Source of the DNA: Caballeronia sp. M1242
GTDB lineage: Bacteria > Pseudomonadota > Gammaproteobacteria > Burkholderiales > Burkholderiaceae
Length of the DNA stretch: 64,000 nt
Direction: 5' to 3'
Assembly (NCBI RefSeq): GCF_017220215.1
Contig: NZ_CP071129.1
Location: forward strand, 372,001 to 436,000
Shown: piece after piece, positions 46,736 through 56,172 of the stretch
Layout of the letters: each line of letters begins with the position of its first letter
Numbering within the stretch: the first letter of the stretch is position 1
The notes under the pieces: generated by a model
The model's input: the letters and a program-made list of their open reading frames with translations, nothing else
Databases searched by the model: none
Told to the model about the DNA's origin: nothing
Program-made: the position numbers and the translations under genes

Positions 46736-48373
46736 ATGAACCGCTTCAATTGGCAGAACCCGTATCCCACTCCGCGCCTTCCCGTGTTCGCGCGGAACAT
46801 CGTTTCGACCTCGCATCCGCTCGCCGCGCAAGCCGGTCTGCGCATGCTGTGGAAAGGCGGCAATGCCGTCGACGCGGCCATCGCGGCAGCGGCGGCCATC
46901 ACTATCGTGGAACCGGTATCGAACGGTCTGGGCGGCGATGCTTTCGCGCTGGTGTGGGACGGCAGCAAGCTGCACGGGCTCAACGCGTCGGGCGTGGCGC
47001 CGGCGGCATGGAACGTCGACTACTTCCGCCGCAAGTATGGCGAAGAAAACGGCCTGGCACGCCAGCCCAAGCGCGGATGGGACACCGTGACGGTCCCGGG
47101 CGTCATCGCCGGGTGGGAAGCGTTGCATGCCAAGTTCGGGTTGCTGCCGTTCGCCGATCTGATGGAGCCGGCCATCGGAATCGCGGAGCGCGGTCATGCG
47201 GTGGCGAGCATCGTCGCGTACAAGTGGGCGGCGGCTGTCCCTGAAATGAAAGATCAACCCGGCTTTGCGGATGTGTTCATGCCGCACGGCCGCGCCCCCG
47301 AAGTCAGCGAGCTCGTGCGCATGCCGGGTCACGCCAATACGTTACGCGCGCTCGCGGAACACGGCCCACGCGCGTTCTACGAGGGCGAAGTCGCCGAACG
47401 CATTGCGGCGTTCGCACGCGAGGGCGGCGGCGCGATGACGCTGGACGACCTGCGGAACTATCGCGCGGAGTGGGTCGAGCCGATCAGCAAGGATTATCGC
47501 GGCTACACCGTCCACGAGATTCCGCCGAACGGGCAGGGTATCGCGGCGCTCATCGCGCTCGGCATTCTCGACAAGTTCGATGTCAGCGCGCTGACGGTCG
47601 ATCGTATCGAGTCGCAGCATCTGCAAATCGAAGCCATGAAGCTCGCGTTCGCCGACGTCTACCGCTACGTCGCCGATCCGCGCTCGATGGAAGTCACGCC
47701 CGAGCAGATGCTCGACGACGCCTATCTCACCGAGCGCGCGAAGCTTATCGACCCGGCGCGAGCCACGCAGTTCGACTTCGGCATGCCGAAGGCGGGCGGC
47801 ACGATCTATATGTCGGTGGCCGACGAGCGCGGCATGATGGTGAGCTTCATCCAGTCGAACTACATGGGCTTCGGCTCGGGCGTGGTCGTGCCGAATACCG
47901 GCATCTCGCTGCAGAACCGTGGCTGCGGCTTCTCGATGGACCCGAAATCGGCGAACGTCGTCGAGGGCGGCAAGCGCCCGTTCCATACGATCATCCCGGC
48001 ATTCCTCACGCAGGACGTCGGCGGCCGACGCGACGCAGTGATGAGCTTCGGCGTCATGGGCGGCGACATGCAGCCGCAAGGGCATCTGCAGTCGATCGTG
48101 CGCATGCTCGACTACGGTCAGCAGCCGCAGGCGGCTTGCGACGCGCCGCGCTGGAAGGTGAACCGCGATTTCACCATCGACATCGAAGCTACGCTCGATC
48201 TCGAGACGGCTCGCGCGCTCGAGGGCATGGGCCATACGATCAAGTCCATCGACGATCCGTACATGGACTTCGGCTCGGGTCAATACATCTGGAAGCTGGA
48301 TCGCGACGATCCCGACCGCGGTTACGTCGCAGCGAGCGACAGCCGCCGCGACGGCCTCGCCGCCGGCTTCTAG
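46736..48373 (+). CDS. Gamma-glutamyltransferase family protein, cytosolic type
   Basis: A 545-residue Ntn-hydrolase of the gamma-glutamyltransferase family. The N-terminal half has GGNAVDAAIAAAAAITIVEP and NGLGGDAF. Self-cleavage would occur before the Thr in KAGGTIYMSVAD, creating the nucleophile of the small subunit. GCGFSMDPKSANVVEGGKRP follows. There is no signal peptide (MNRFNWQNPYPTPRLP), unlike periplasmic Ggt, so it resembles the YwrD-like branch of uncertain substrate. It is followed by an MHS-type transporter in the same direction. Confidence 0.9.
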   Translation: MNRFNWQNPYPTPRLPVFARNIVSTSHPLAAQAGLRMLWKGGNAVDAAIAAAAAITIVEPVSNGLGGDAFALVWDGSKLHGLNASGVAPAAWNVDYFRRKYGEENGLARQPKRGWDTVTVPGVIAGWEALHAKFGLLPFADLMEPAIGIAERGHAVASIVAYKWAAAVPEMKDQPGFADVFMPHGRAPEVSELVRMPGHANTLRALAEHGPRAFYEGEVAERIAAFAREGGGAMTLDDLRNYRAEWVEPISKDYRGYTVHEIPPNGQGIAALIALGILDKFDVSALTVDRIESQHLQIEAMKLAFADVYRYVADPRSMEVTPEQMLDDAYLTERAKLIDPARATQFDFGMPKAGGTIYMSVADERGMMVSFIQSNYMGFGSGVVVPNTGISLQNRGCGFSMDPKSANVVEGGKRPFHTIIPAFLTQDVGGRRDAVMSFGVMGGDMQPQGHLQSIVRMLDYGQQPQAACDAPRWKVNRDFTIDIEATLDLETARALEGMGHTIKSIDDPYMDFGSGQYIWKLDRDDPDRGYVAASDSRRDGLAAGF

Positions 48374-48503
48374 CAATGCTTACGGCTGCCTGCGTTCGCG
48401 CAGACAGCCGGCCTTCCATGAGTTTTCACCCTCGCAGTGCGCCAAGCGCCGTGCGAACGGTGGCGCACGTCCGCGCATTGCTGTAATGAGCCGAGAGCAC
48501 GAG

Positions 48504-49886
48504 ATGACGCAACACGAAAAAACTTTGAACGAAGCGGTGCACGAAACACCGCTTGCAGGCCGCTCGGCCGTTGCCCATGGCGCCGACAACTCGCATCCGC
48601 CGGCCGCCACGCTGTCGAAGGCGATGGTTCGCCGCATCGTGTTTTCGTCGTCGGTCGGCAATGCGCTCGAATGGTTCGATTTCCTCGTCTACGGCTATTT
48701 CGCGGCGCTCATCGCGAAGGCGTTCTTCCCATCGCACGACGAATGGCTTTCGACGATGCTCGCCATCGGCACCTTCGGCATCTCGTTCCTGATGCGTCCG
48801 CTGGGCGCGATCGTGCTCGGCATCTACGCCGATCGCAACGGCCGCAAGGCCGCGCTGACGCTCGCCATTCTGCTGATGATGATCGGCACGCTGACCATGG
48901 CGGCGATGCCGTCGTATCAGCACATTGGCATTGCGGCGCCGCTTCTGATCCTGCTTGCGCGGCTGATTCAGGGCTTCGCCGTGGGCGGTGAGTTCGGTAG
49001 CGCGACGGCGTTCATGGTGGAGCATAGTGAAGCGCGTCGCGGCTACTACGCGAGCTGGCAGTTCGCGAGTCAGGGGCTCGCCGCGATCATGGCCGCCGCG
49101 TTCGGCTCGCTCTTGACCGCGTGGCTGCCGCAACCGCAACTCGAGTCGTGGGGCTGGCGCATTCCGTTCGTGTTCGGCCTGCTCATCGGGCCGGTCGGCT
49201 ATTACATCCGCTCGCACCTCGACGAAACGCCGGAGTTCCTCGCGTCCCGGCCGGCCCGCACCGACGCTCGCGCGCCGGGCGTCTCGTTCTCGAATCAGTG
49301 GATCAATTTGCTGCTCGCGGTCGGTATCGTCGCGCAATCGACGGTCGGCGTGTATGTGCTGCAACTCTACATGCCGATGTATGCCGTCAAGCAACTCCAT
49401 CTGCCCGCCACGGCGTCGTTCGCCGTAGTCGTGCTCAACGGCGGGCTGCAGTTCATCTTCTCGCCGATCATGGGCGCGCTGTCCGACCGGCTCGGGCGCA
49501 TCCGCATCATGCTCGGCACGTCCATCGTCATGGGCGTCGCCATCTATCCGATGTTCGCGTGGCTGCAGGCTTCCCCGACGGTCCTCTCGCTCGTCGTGCT
49601 TCAGTCGGCGGCAGGCATCCTGAAAGCCGCGTATTCCGGTCCCATGCCCGCGCTGATGTCGGAGATCTTTCCCACGCGCGTGCGCTCGACGGGCTTGTCC
49701 ATCGGCTATGCGCTCGGCGTGACGCTCTTCGGCGGATTCGCGCCGACCATCGTCGAGGCGTTCATCCACGTCACCGGCGACAAGCTCGCGCCGAGCTACT
49801 ACGTGCTGCTCGCGGCGGTGTTGTCGGGCGTCTCGCTTGCGATCGTCGCCTGGCGCATGCGCGGCGGCGCGCGACACGCTGCATAG
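48504..49886 (+). CDS. MFS transporter, metabolite:H+ symporter (MHS) family
   Basis: A 460-residue, 12-helix transporter. The MHS signatures are clear: SSSVGNALEWFDFLVYGYFA in helix 1, FLMRPLGAIVLGIYADRNGR in the helix 2-3 loop, LARLIQGFAVGGEFGSATAF, and LSDRLGRIRIM in the second half. Relatives import citrate, ketoglutarate, shikimate, proline/betaine or other organic acids. ATG 48504 (MTQHEKT) has a GAGAG upstream; ATG 48486 is possible. Position after ggt suggests that it may import a substrate or product of that enzyme. A terminator follows. Confidence 0.9.
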   Translation: MTQHEKTLNEAVHETPLAGRSAVAHGADNSHPPAATLSKAMVRRIVFSSSVGNALEWFDFLVYGYFAALIAKAFFPSHDEWLSTMLAIGTFGISFLMRPLGAIVLGIYADRNGRKAALTLAILLMMIGTLTMAAMPSYQHIGIAAPLLILLARLIQGFAVGGEFGSATAFMVEHSEARRGYYASWQFASQGLAAIMAAAFGSLLTAWLPQPQLESWGWRIPFVFGLLIGPVGYYIRSHLDETPEFLASRPARTDARAPGVSFSNQWINLLLAVGIVAQSTVGVYVLQLYMPMYAVKQLHLPATASFAVVVLNGGLQFIFSPIMGALSDRLGRIRIMLGTSIVMGVAIYPMFAWLQASPTVLSLVVLQSAAGILKAAYSGPMPALMSEIFPTRVRSTGLSIGYALGVTLFGGFAPTIVEAFIHVTGDKLAPSYYVLLAAVLSGVSLAIVAWRMRGGARHAA

Positions 49887-50235
49887 CATCTGCTTCCTGT
49901 GAACTAGCTTACGACGGCGGCTTCGGCCGCCGTTGTGCTTTTTGACGCGCCTCGCGCATCCGTCGCGGCGGCACGCTTCCTGCTCTATGCTGCGCCACCG
50001 AAGCCGCGCAGCGAGACGTAGAAAATTGACGCACGGCAAGGCGCGCATGGAACCGCGCAGCGCGGCGCAAGTCTGTCCCCATGTCTGCAAACTCGTTGCA
50101 GGACGGCTAAGATGAAAAAGCACAAGCCGCTAACACTTTGATTCGAAGACGCTGGGACGACGTCGCAGCGTCGTATGAACCTCGACCGTCTTTTTTGGCC
50201 GGTGGCGCGTTCAGTTCAGCCAGGGAGCGCGATAC
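49887..50235. other. Intergenic region after the MHS transporter
   Basis: A 349-base gap. The left end holds the transporter terminator. The remainder has no gene I can support; it includes a short 7-bp hairpin (50149-50173) and the ribosome site of the ferritin-like gene at its right end. Confidence 0.5.
49914..49943 (+). terminator. Terminator of the ggt-transporter unit
   Basis: ACGGCGGC and GCCGCCGT pair perfectly over eight bases around a stable TTCG tetraloop. A run of five T residues begins five bases after the stem. Confidence 0.78.
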
Positions 50236-51060
50236 ATGCATACAGATAGCACCCACGTGATGCCGTGGCGCATCGAAGATATCGATCTGAATCGGATTGA
50301 CCGACAGAAGGCGGCGTCCAACGAACATCTTCTTTTGTTGCTGTGTGCCTGCTCGTTCATCGAGAGCGGCACGGATCTCTATACGAGCAACCTCAGCACC
50401 TACTTTCGCGACGATCCGGAAATCGCGGCGTGGCTCAACAACGAGTGGGAGCCCGAGGAGATGCAGCACGGCCGCGCGCTCAAGACGTACATCAACCACG
50501 TCTGGCCGGAGTTCGACTGGAATACGGCGTTCAAAAACTTCTTCGCCGAATATTCGCTGACCTGTTCCTACGAGCAGTTCGAAAAGAAGCGCGCGCTGGA
50601 GATGGTGGCGCGCTGCGTCATCGAGACGGGAACGGCCACGCTGTATCGTGCCATCAACGAATGTTCAGACGAGCCGGTGCTCAAGGAGATCACGGACAAC
50701 ATCCGGGTCGACGAAGTGCGCCACTACAAGCATTTCTTCCGCTTCTTCAAGAAGTGGAACAAGATCGAAGGCAATGGCCGGCTGGCGGTGCTGGGCGCAC
50801 TGGTGCGTCGCGTGGCCGAGCTGAAGAGCGAGGACTCGGAGATCGCGCTGCGGCACGTCTTCGCCATTCGATACCCGGAGCGCGTCAAGGATTCGACCTA
50901 CAATCGCGAACTCTTTGCGCAGGTCAATGCGTTGGTTCGGAGAAATTTGTCGGCTGATCAGTGCATCAAGATGCTCTTGAAGCCGCTCGATTTGCCCGCG
51001 CGCATCCAGCCGGGCGTGCACTATCCGCTCGCGAAAATCACGCAACTCTTCTTCCGCTAA
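50236..51060 (+). CDS. Ferritin-like diiron-carboxylate protein
   Basis: A 274-residue helical protein with a complete ferritin/oxygenase-type diiron site: Glu43 (FIESGTDLY), Glu75 and His78 (EPEEMQHG), Glu130 (VIETGTATLY), and Glu160 with His163 (VDEVRHYKHF). The spacing is that of the E-ExxH-E-ExxH class that binds two irons and activates oxygen, as in rubrerythrin-like or acyl-desaturase-like proteins. I cannot assign a substrate. A GGGAG site lies eight bases before ATG 50236. It is followed after 51 bases by a small oxidase-like gene in the same direction. Confidence 0.82.
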   Translation: MHTDSTHVMPWRIEDIDLNRIDRQKAASNEHLLLLLCACSFIESGTDLYTSNLSTYFRDDPEIAAWLNNEWEPEEMQHGRALKTYINHVWPEFDWNTAFKNFFAEYSLTCSYEQFEKKRALEMVARCVIETGTATLYRAINECSDEPVLKEITDNIRVDEVRHYKHFFRFFKKWNKIEGNGRLAVLGALVRRVAELKSEDSEIALRHVFAIRYPERVKDSTYNRELFAQVNALVRRNLSADQCIKMLLKPLDLPARIQPGVHYPLAKITQLFFR

Positions 51061-51111
51061 CGCCAGATGCGTGCGGCGGCGCATGCCGTTTCACGCAACG
51101 AGCCTACGTCA

Positions 51112-51621
51112 ATGACCGACTCGACCGCAGCGAAGGCGCTGTCTTTGCAGACCGTCTTCGACGAATGGCCCTCCGATCTGCGCGCGTTGTTCGACGGTAC
51201 GCTGACGGGCGCGCCGAGCGGCTTCACGGCGTCGCTGTCCGCCGTGGACGACGGAGGGCGCATTCGCACCGCGCTGTTGAGCGCGGGCGAACTGCTCGCC
51301 CCGGACGCGCGTACGCTGTGCTTCGCGCTGTGGCCGTCGTCGCGTACCGCGCGGGCGATCGCCTCGAGCGCGAGCGCAACGCTCGCTTTCGTCTTCGACA
51401 AGGCGTTCCATCAGGTGCAGATCGACGCGCGCCGCGTCGCGCTCGACGACGTGCCGCTCGCGTGCTTCGTCGGGACGATTGAAAGTGGGGAGATTCAGCG
51501 CGTGCCGTACGCGCGGCTGACAGGCGGCATCACGTTCGAACTGACGGACACCGAGCAGGTCATCGCGCGCTGGCACGAGCAACTGGACTGGCTGAAGCAA
51601 GCGGCGAGCGCCGCTGCCTGA
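51112..51621 (+). CDS. Hypothetical protein, possibly pyridoxamine-phosphate-oxidase-like
   Basis: A 169-residue protein whose beta-rich pattern (GFTASLSAVDDGGRIRTALL, LCFALWPSSRTARAIASSAS, ATLAFVFDKAFHQVQIDARR) resembles flavin-binding split-barrel proteins of the pyridoxamine 5'-phosphate oxidase group. No unambiguous cofactor motif is visible, so this is a tentative call. ATG 51112 gives the sensible N-terminus. It lies behind the diiron protein and may be cotranscribed with it. Confidence 0.6.
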   Translation: MTDSTAAKALSLQTVFDEWPSDLRALFDGTLTGAPSGFTASLSAVDDGGRIRTALLSAGELLAPDARTLCFALWPSSRTARAIASSASATLAFVFDKAFHQVQIDARRVALDDVPLACFVGTIESGEIQRVPYARLTGGITFELTDTEQVIARWHEQLDWLKQAASAAA

Positions 51622-51639
51622 TTAATTGTTGCTTCTTTC

Positions 51640-51668
51640 GCGAGCCGCTCGCGTTGGCGGCTCGCTTT
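51640..51668. terminator. Hairpin between the oxidase-like gene and rhlE
   Basis: GCGAGCCGC (51640-51648) and GCGGCTCGC (51657-51665) pair perfectly over nine bases with an eight-base loop, followed by TTTC. It lies between convergent genes and could serve both. Confidence 0.65.
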
Positions 51669-51688
51669 CAACATGACGTCGCTGACGC

Positions 51689-53188
51689 TCAGCGCCCGCG
51701 TCCGCCGGTGCGCATGCCGTCGCGGCGCGCGCCGCCGTTGTCGTTGCGCGACTTGCCGCCGAGCAGCGCGCCGGGATTGCCGGCTTTAGCGCGCGGTGCC
51801 GGAGCGTGGCCGGCTGCGTGCGCGGCTTCGGGACGGCGGGGCGCCGGCTTGACGCCCGCGTTGCCGTGGCCGGCCGGTTTAGCGCTGGCCGGCTTCGAGC
51901 CGCGGCCGTCGCGCTGACCCTGACCGGCGCCGTTGCCCGCTTTCGGGGCGCGCGCCTGATCCTGCGATCCGCCATGCGCGCGGCCGCCTTCGCGCGGACC
52001 GCCGCGCCCCTGGCTGCGGCGTTGAATCGGCTCAGGTTTCGCGTTCGGGTCCGGCTCGAACCCGGCAATCACTTCCTGCGGAATCGGCCGCTTGATGAGG
52101 CGCTCGATGTCCTTCAGCAATTGCAGTTCGTCGACGCACACGAGCGACACCGCTTCGCCTTCCGCGCCCGCGCGACCCGTGCGGCCGATGCGGTGCACGT
52201 AGTCTTCCGGCACGTTCGGCAGATCGAAGTTGACCACGTGCGGCAACTGGTCGATGTCGATGCCGCGCGCCGCGATATCGGTCGCGACGAGCACCTGCAG
52301 CGTCTGATCCTTGAACTCGGCGAGCGCCCGCGTGCGCGCGGACTGGCTCTTGTTGCCGTGAATGGCGAGCGCGCTGATGCCGTCCTTCGTCAGTTGCTCG
52401 GCAAGACGGTTCGCGCCGTGCTTCGTGCGCGTGAAGACGAGCACCTGAAACCAGTCGTGCTGGCGAATCAGATGCGTGAGCAGCTCGCGCTTGCGATCAC
52501 GGTCGACCGGATGGATCTTCTGTTCGATGCGCTCGGCCGTCGTGTTGCGGCGCGCGACTTCGATCAGCGCGGGCGAATCGAGCAGGCTGTCGGCGAGCGC
52601 CTTGATCTCGTCGGAGAACGTGGCCGAGAACAGCAGGTTTTGGCGCTTCTGCGGCAGACGCGCGAGCACGCGCTTGATGTCGTGGATGAAGCCCATGTCG
52701 AGCATGCGGTCGGCTTCGTCGAGCACGAGAATTTCGAGCTGCGAAACGTCGATCGTCTTCTGCTGCATGTGATCGAGCAGACGTCCCGGCGTCGCGACGA
52801 CGATATCCACGCCACGGCGCAGCGCGTCGATTTGCGGATTGATGCCCACGCCGCCGAACATCACGGTCGAGCGCAGCTTCAGGTACTTGCCGTAAGCGCG
52901 CACGCTTTCTTCGACCTGCGCCGCGAGTTCGCGCGTCGGCGTGAGAATCAGCGCGCGCACCGGGCGCTTGCTGCCGGCCGCGGCCGGTGCCATTTGCGAG
53001 AGACGTTGCAGGATGGGCAGCGTGAAGCCCGCCGTCTTGCCGGTGCCGGTTTGCGCGCCGGCGAGCAGGTCGCCGCCTTTCAGGACGGCCGGAATGGCCT
53101 GAAGCTGGATCGGAGTGGGATTCGTGTAGCCGAGTTCGTTGACTGCGCGAAGGAGAGGTTCTGACAGACCGAGTGAATCAAAAGACAT
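51689..53188 (-). CDS. rhlE: DEAD-box ATP-dependent RNA helicase, RhlE type
   Basis: A 499-residue helicase. All core motifs are present: the Q motif (FDSLGL...[13 protein letters not shown]), Walker A AQTGTGKT at residues 45-52, PTRELA, DEAD in [17 protein letters not shown], and the C-terminal ARGIDI and HRIGRTGR. The last 120 residues are Gly/Arg/Pro/Ala-rich with GRGG repeats, a disordered basic RNA-binding tail typical of RhlE. It works in RNA folding and decay, often at low temperature. A 217-base gap separates its start from the hemolysin III gene. Confidence 0.94.
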   Translation of the reverse strand: MSFDSLGLSEPLLRAVNELGYTNPTPIQLQAIPAVLKGGDLLAGAQTGTGKTAGFTLPILQRLSQMAPAAAGSKRPVRALILTPTRELAAQVEESVRAYGKYLKLRSTVMFGGVGINPQIDALRRGVDIVVATPGRLLDHMQQKTIDVSQLEILVLDEADRMLDMGFIHDIKRVLARLPQKRQNLLFSATFSDEIKALADSLLDSPALIEVARRNTTAERIEQKIHPVDRDRKRELLTHLIRQHDWFQVLVFTRTKHGANRLAEQLTKDGISALAIHGNKSQSARTRALAEFKDQTLQVLVATDIAARGIDIDQLPHVVNFDLPNVPEDYVHRIGRTGRAGAEGEAVSLVCVDELQLLKDIERLIKRPIPQEVIAGFEPDPNAKPEPIQRRSQGRGGPREGGRAHGGSQDQARAPKAGNGAGQGQRDGRGSKPASAKPAGHGNAGVKPAPRRPEAAHAAGHAPAPRAKAGNPGALLGGKSRNDNGGARRDGMRTGGRGR

Positions 53189-53360
53189 AAATAGATGTTC
53201 GAATCGTTGTGGCGAACGGCGTGCAGGCGGCTGGCAACAGCGGCGATGATGTACGACGCTCGCGATGAATCGGGCGGCGGCCTTGGTGCGCGGTCCTGGA
53301 CCGCCTGGCTGTGCCGCAAGGTTCGACGCGCTATCAAGACACGCCGGCTGGCTGTAAGTT

Positions 53361-53382
53361 GCATCGCGTTGCTTCGCGATGC
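53361..53382. terminator. Weak hairpin after the hemolysin III gene
   Basis: GCATCGCG and CGCGATGC pair perfectly over eight bases around six bases. It lies 24 bases past the stop of the hemolysin III gene but has no real T-run, so termination is uncertain. Confidence 0.35.
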
Positions 53383-53405
53383 GGGCGCTTTGCCCCGTTC
53401 AAGGC

Positions 53406-54026
53406 TCACGCGACATAGCGCGCGACGCTCACGAACTGACACAGACTGCCCGCCAGCACGAACAGATGCCAGATACCGTGGCCGTGCCGGATGCGCTCGT
53501 CGTTGATGAAAAACCAGATGCCGGCGGTGTAGATCAGACCGCCTGCCACCAGCCACGCAGTGCCTGCGGGCGGCAGCGCCGTCAAGAGCGGATGAACGGC
53601 TACGAGCGCGAGCCAGCCCATCAACACGTACAGCACCATCGAAACGCTGCGGGTTCTTCGCCCGAGCGTGAGTTCCTGCGTGATGCCGAGCACAGCAAGC
53701 CCCCAGTTCACGCCAAACAGCGACCAGCCCCACGGGCCGCGCAAGGTCACCAGTGTATAGGGTGTGTAGCTGCCGGCTATCAACAAGTAGATGGCCGAGT
53801 GGTCGCACTTTTGCAAGACCGCTTTCATGCGCGGCGTGCGCGCACAGTGGTACAGCGTCGAGATCAGGTACAGCGTGCACAGCATGGCGCCGTAAATCGC
53901 GAAGCTCACGACCTTGTAGGCGTCGCCATCGAGCGCGCCCATCGTCACGAGCGTCGCGAGTCCCGCGACGGACAAGATGACGCCGATCAGATGGCTGATG
54001 CTGTTGAAACGCTCGCCTGCGTGCAT
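53406..54026 (-). CDS. Hemolysin III / PAQR-family membrane protein
   Basis: A 206-residue, seven-helix membrane protein of the hemolysin III (YqfA-like) family. The diagnostic features are STLYH in helix 2, CDHSAIYLLIAGSYTPYTL in helix 3, and HGHGIWHLFVLAG near the C-terminus. These supply the conserved His and Asp residues thought to bind zinc. Family members are putative hydrolases, and the hemolysin name is historical. It is not obviously in an operon with its neighbours. Confidence 0.9.
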   Translation of the reverse strand: MHAGERFNSISHLIGVILSVAGLATLVTMGALDGDAYKVVSFAIYGAMLCTLYLISTLYHCARTPRMKAVLQKCDHSAIYLLIAGSYTPYTLVTLRGPWGWSLFGVNWGLAVLGITQELTLGRRTRSVSMVLYVLMGWLALVAVHPLLTALPPAGTAWLVAGGLIYTAGIWFFINDERIRHGHGIWHLFVLAGSLCQFVSVARYVA

Positions 54027-54108
54027 GACTGGTCCACCAAAGACAAAAGGCGCAGCCCCAACATGAAGGCTGCGCCCCGTACGTATTGTACGCTGTCTCG
54101 CGCGAATG

Positions 54109-55407
54109 TCAGTCGAGCGGCGCCGAACGCAGGTTGCTCACCTGTTGCGGCGACACCGGCGTGCCGTGGTTGCCCCACGACATACGGATGTACGTCACGA
54201 CCGCGGCCACTTCCGTATCCGACAGCGACTGCGCGAACGGCGGCATGCCGTGCGGCATCGGATTGCCGTCCGTGCTCGGCGGATAGCCGCCGTTGAGCGT
54301 CATGCGGATCGGGTTGACGGCCGACGGCATCTGGATCGACTGATTGTTCGCGAGCGGCGGGTAAGCGGGCGGCTTGCCGAGACCGTTCTCCGCGTGACAC
54401 TTCGCGCAGTTCTCGGTGTAGACCTTCTTGCCCATGGTCAGCAGCTCGCCGCCGAACTTCTCGGACGTTTCCAGTTGCAGCGGTTCCGGCGCTTCCTTCT
54501 TCTGCGGGATCGACTTGAGATACGTCGAGATCGCGTTGATGTCCGCGTCGGTCATGTACTGCAGGCTGTTGTGGACCACTTCGGCCATCGGGCCGAACAC
54601 CGCGCCGCGCTGCGACACGCCGCTCTTCAGCAGGTCGTTGATGTCCTTGATGTCCCAGTCGCCGAGACCGGCCTCCTTGTTCGACGTGAGCGACGGCGCG
54701 TACCAGTTTTGCAGCGGAATCAGGCCGCCCGCGAACGCTGCGGAGTTGACCGGGCCGCCCATCGCGTTGATCGACGTATGGCACATGCCGCAGTGACCCA
54801 GACCTTCGACGAGATACGCGCCGCGGTTCCATTCGACCGATTTGGTCGGGTCCGGCTTGTACTCGCCTTCGCTGAAGAACAGCGTGCGCCAGCCGATCAG
54901 CAGATTGCGGTTGTTGAACGGAAAGCGCAGTTCATGCGGACGGCTCGGCTCGGACACCGGTGCGACCGAACGCAGATACGCGTAGATCGCGTCCGAGTCG
55001 GCGCGCGTCACCTTGGTGTAGCTCGTGAACGGGAAGCCGGGGTAGAGCAGGCTGCCGTCCTTCGAGCGGCCGGTGTGCATCGCGCGATAGAAGTCGTCGG
55101 AGGTCCACTTGCCGATGCCGTACTTGTCGTCCGGCGTGATGTTCGGCGTGAACATGGTGCCGAAGGGCGTCGCCATGGGCAGGCCGCCCGCGAACTGCTT
55201 GCCGCCGCGCACCGTGTGGCACGCGATACAGTCGCCGGCGCGGGCGAGATATTCGCCGTGCTTGACGAGCGCGGCCTGATCCGCCGGAGTCGCCGCGACC
55301 GCGCCGCCCGAATGGAGGTTGTCGCCGCCCGACCAGAGGACGGCGCCGGCTGCGACGGCTGCCACCACGACAGCCGAGGAAAGTGCGAACAGGGACTTGC
55401 GTTTCAT
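54109..55407 (-). CDS. Triheme c-type cytochrome (dehydrogenase cytochrome subunit type)
   Basis: A 432-residue exported protein with three heme-binding CxxCH motifs: CIACH at residues 60-64, CGMCH near 208 and CAKCH near 336. A signal segment precedes them (SLFALSSAVVVAAVAAGAVL). The layout matches the cytochrome subunits of membrane-bound alcohol, gluconate or sorbose dehydrogenases, which pass electrons to quinone or oxidase. No catalytic dehydrogenase subunit lies beside it. Its start is 22 bases after the preceding cytochrome gene, so the pair is an operon. Confidence 0.92.
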   Translation of the reverse strand: MKRKSLFALSSAVVVAAVAAGAVLWSGGDNLHSGGAVAATPADQAALVKHGEYLARAGDCIACHTVRGGKQFAGGLPMATPFGTMFTPNITPDDKYGIGKWTSDDFYRAMHTGRSKDGSLLYPGFPFTSYTKVTRADSDAIYAYLRSVAPVSEPSRPHELRFPFNNRNLLIGWRTLFFSEGEYKPDPTKSVEWNRGAYLVEGLGHCGMCHTSINAMGGPVNSAAFAGGLIPLQNWYAPSLTSNKEAGLGDWDIKDINDLLKSGVSQRGAVFGPMAEVVHNSLQYMTDADINAISTYLKSIPQKKEAPEPLQLETSEKFGGELLTMGKKVYTENCAKCHAENGLGKPPAYPPLANNQSIQMPSAVNPIRMTLNGGYPPSTDGNPMPHGMPPFAQSLSDTEVAAVVTYIRMSWGNHGTPVSPQQVSNLRSAPLD

Positions 55408-55428
55408 TGTGTTGTCGCTCCAGACGCC

Positions 55429-56172
55429 TTATTGCGGTTCGCTGCCGCAGACGAGCGGCATCTTCAACGAGCCAGCGGGCGCGGGCACCGGGTTGGCGGG
55501 TGCGGTTTGCGTGGAGAGCCATGCGGCGACGGCGGTCACGTCGTCATCCGACAGGCGCGAAGCGATCTGCTGCATGCAGTCGGGCGCCTTCGCGTGGCGC
55601 GTGCCCGACTTCCATGCGCCGACCTGCGCGCTGATGTAGTCCGAATGCAGGCCGACGAGACCGGGGATGGCCGGCTGCATGCCGGTCAGCGCCTTGCCGT
55701 GACATGCCGCGCAGGCGGGAATGTTCTTCGACGGATCGCCGTTCAGCACGATCTGCGAGCCGCGCGCGAGCGTCGTGCCCGACACGTTCGTCTTCGCGGG
55801 CGGCGGATACGGCGGACGCTGCTGCGAGAAGTAATTCGCGATCTGATGAAGGTAGTCGTCCGAGAGATACGTGACGAGGTAGTTCATCGGCGGGTACTTG
55901 CGCCGCCCTTCGCGGAAGTTCTGGAGCTGGTTGTACAGATAGTCGGCGGGCTTGCCGGCAAGACGCGGGAAGTAGTCATTGTCCGTGCCTTCGCCGTGCA
56001 CGCCGTGACATGCGGTGCAGCCTTGCACGCGGGCTGCCATGGTATCCGGCGCGATAGGCTGATTTTGCGCCTGGGCAAGCGCCTGGCCCGCGCTGAGAAC
56101 GCCGGCGCTGCCGATCAGTGCCAAGGCGAGCAGCGGACGGAAAATGCGTCTTGAAAACACGCGACACTCCAT
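55429..56172 (-). CDS. Diheme cytochrome c, c4-like
   Basis: A 247-residue periplasmic protein. It has a signal peptide (LLALALIGSAGVLSAGQALA, cut near AQA) and two CxxCH heme sites, CTACH at residues 52-56 and CAACH near 153. Each is followed by the PRLAG or PGLVGLH pattern of cytochrome c4. ATG 56172 gives the signal peptide; the long open frame upstream is not coding. It is the first gene of a two-cytochrome operon. A likely promoter on the minus strand has TAGTCA and TAGAAT 17 bases apart, near 56304-56332. Confidence 0.9.
   Translation of the reverse strand: MECRVFSRRIFRPLLALALIGSAGVLSAGQALAQAQNQPIAPDTMAARVQGCTACHGVHGEGTDNDYFPRLAGKPADYLYNQLQNFREGRRKYPPMNYLVTYLSDDYLHQIANYFSQQRPPYPPPAKTNVSGTTLARGSQIVLNGDPSKNIPACAACHGKALTGMQPAIPGLVGLHSDYISAQVGAWKSGTRHAKAPDCMQQIASRLSDDDVTAVAAWLSTQTAPANPVPAPAGSLKMPLVCGSEPQ

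Noticed and set aside
50149..50196. Hairpin plus T6 before the ferritin-like gene as a terminator or riboswitch
   Set aside because: The stem is 7 bp and the T-run starts 17 bases after it. No known riboswitch core is recognisable.
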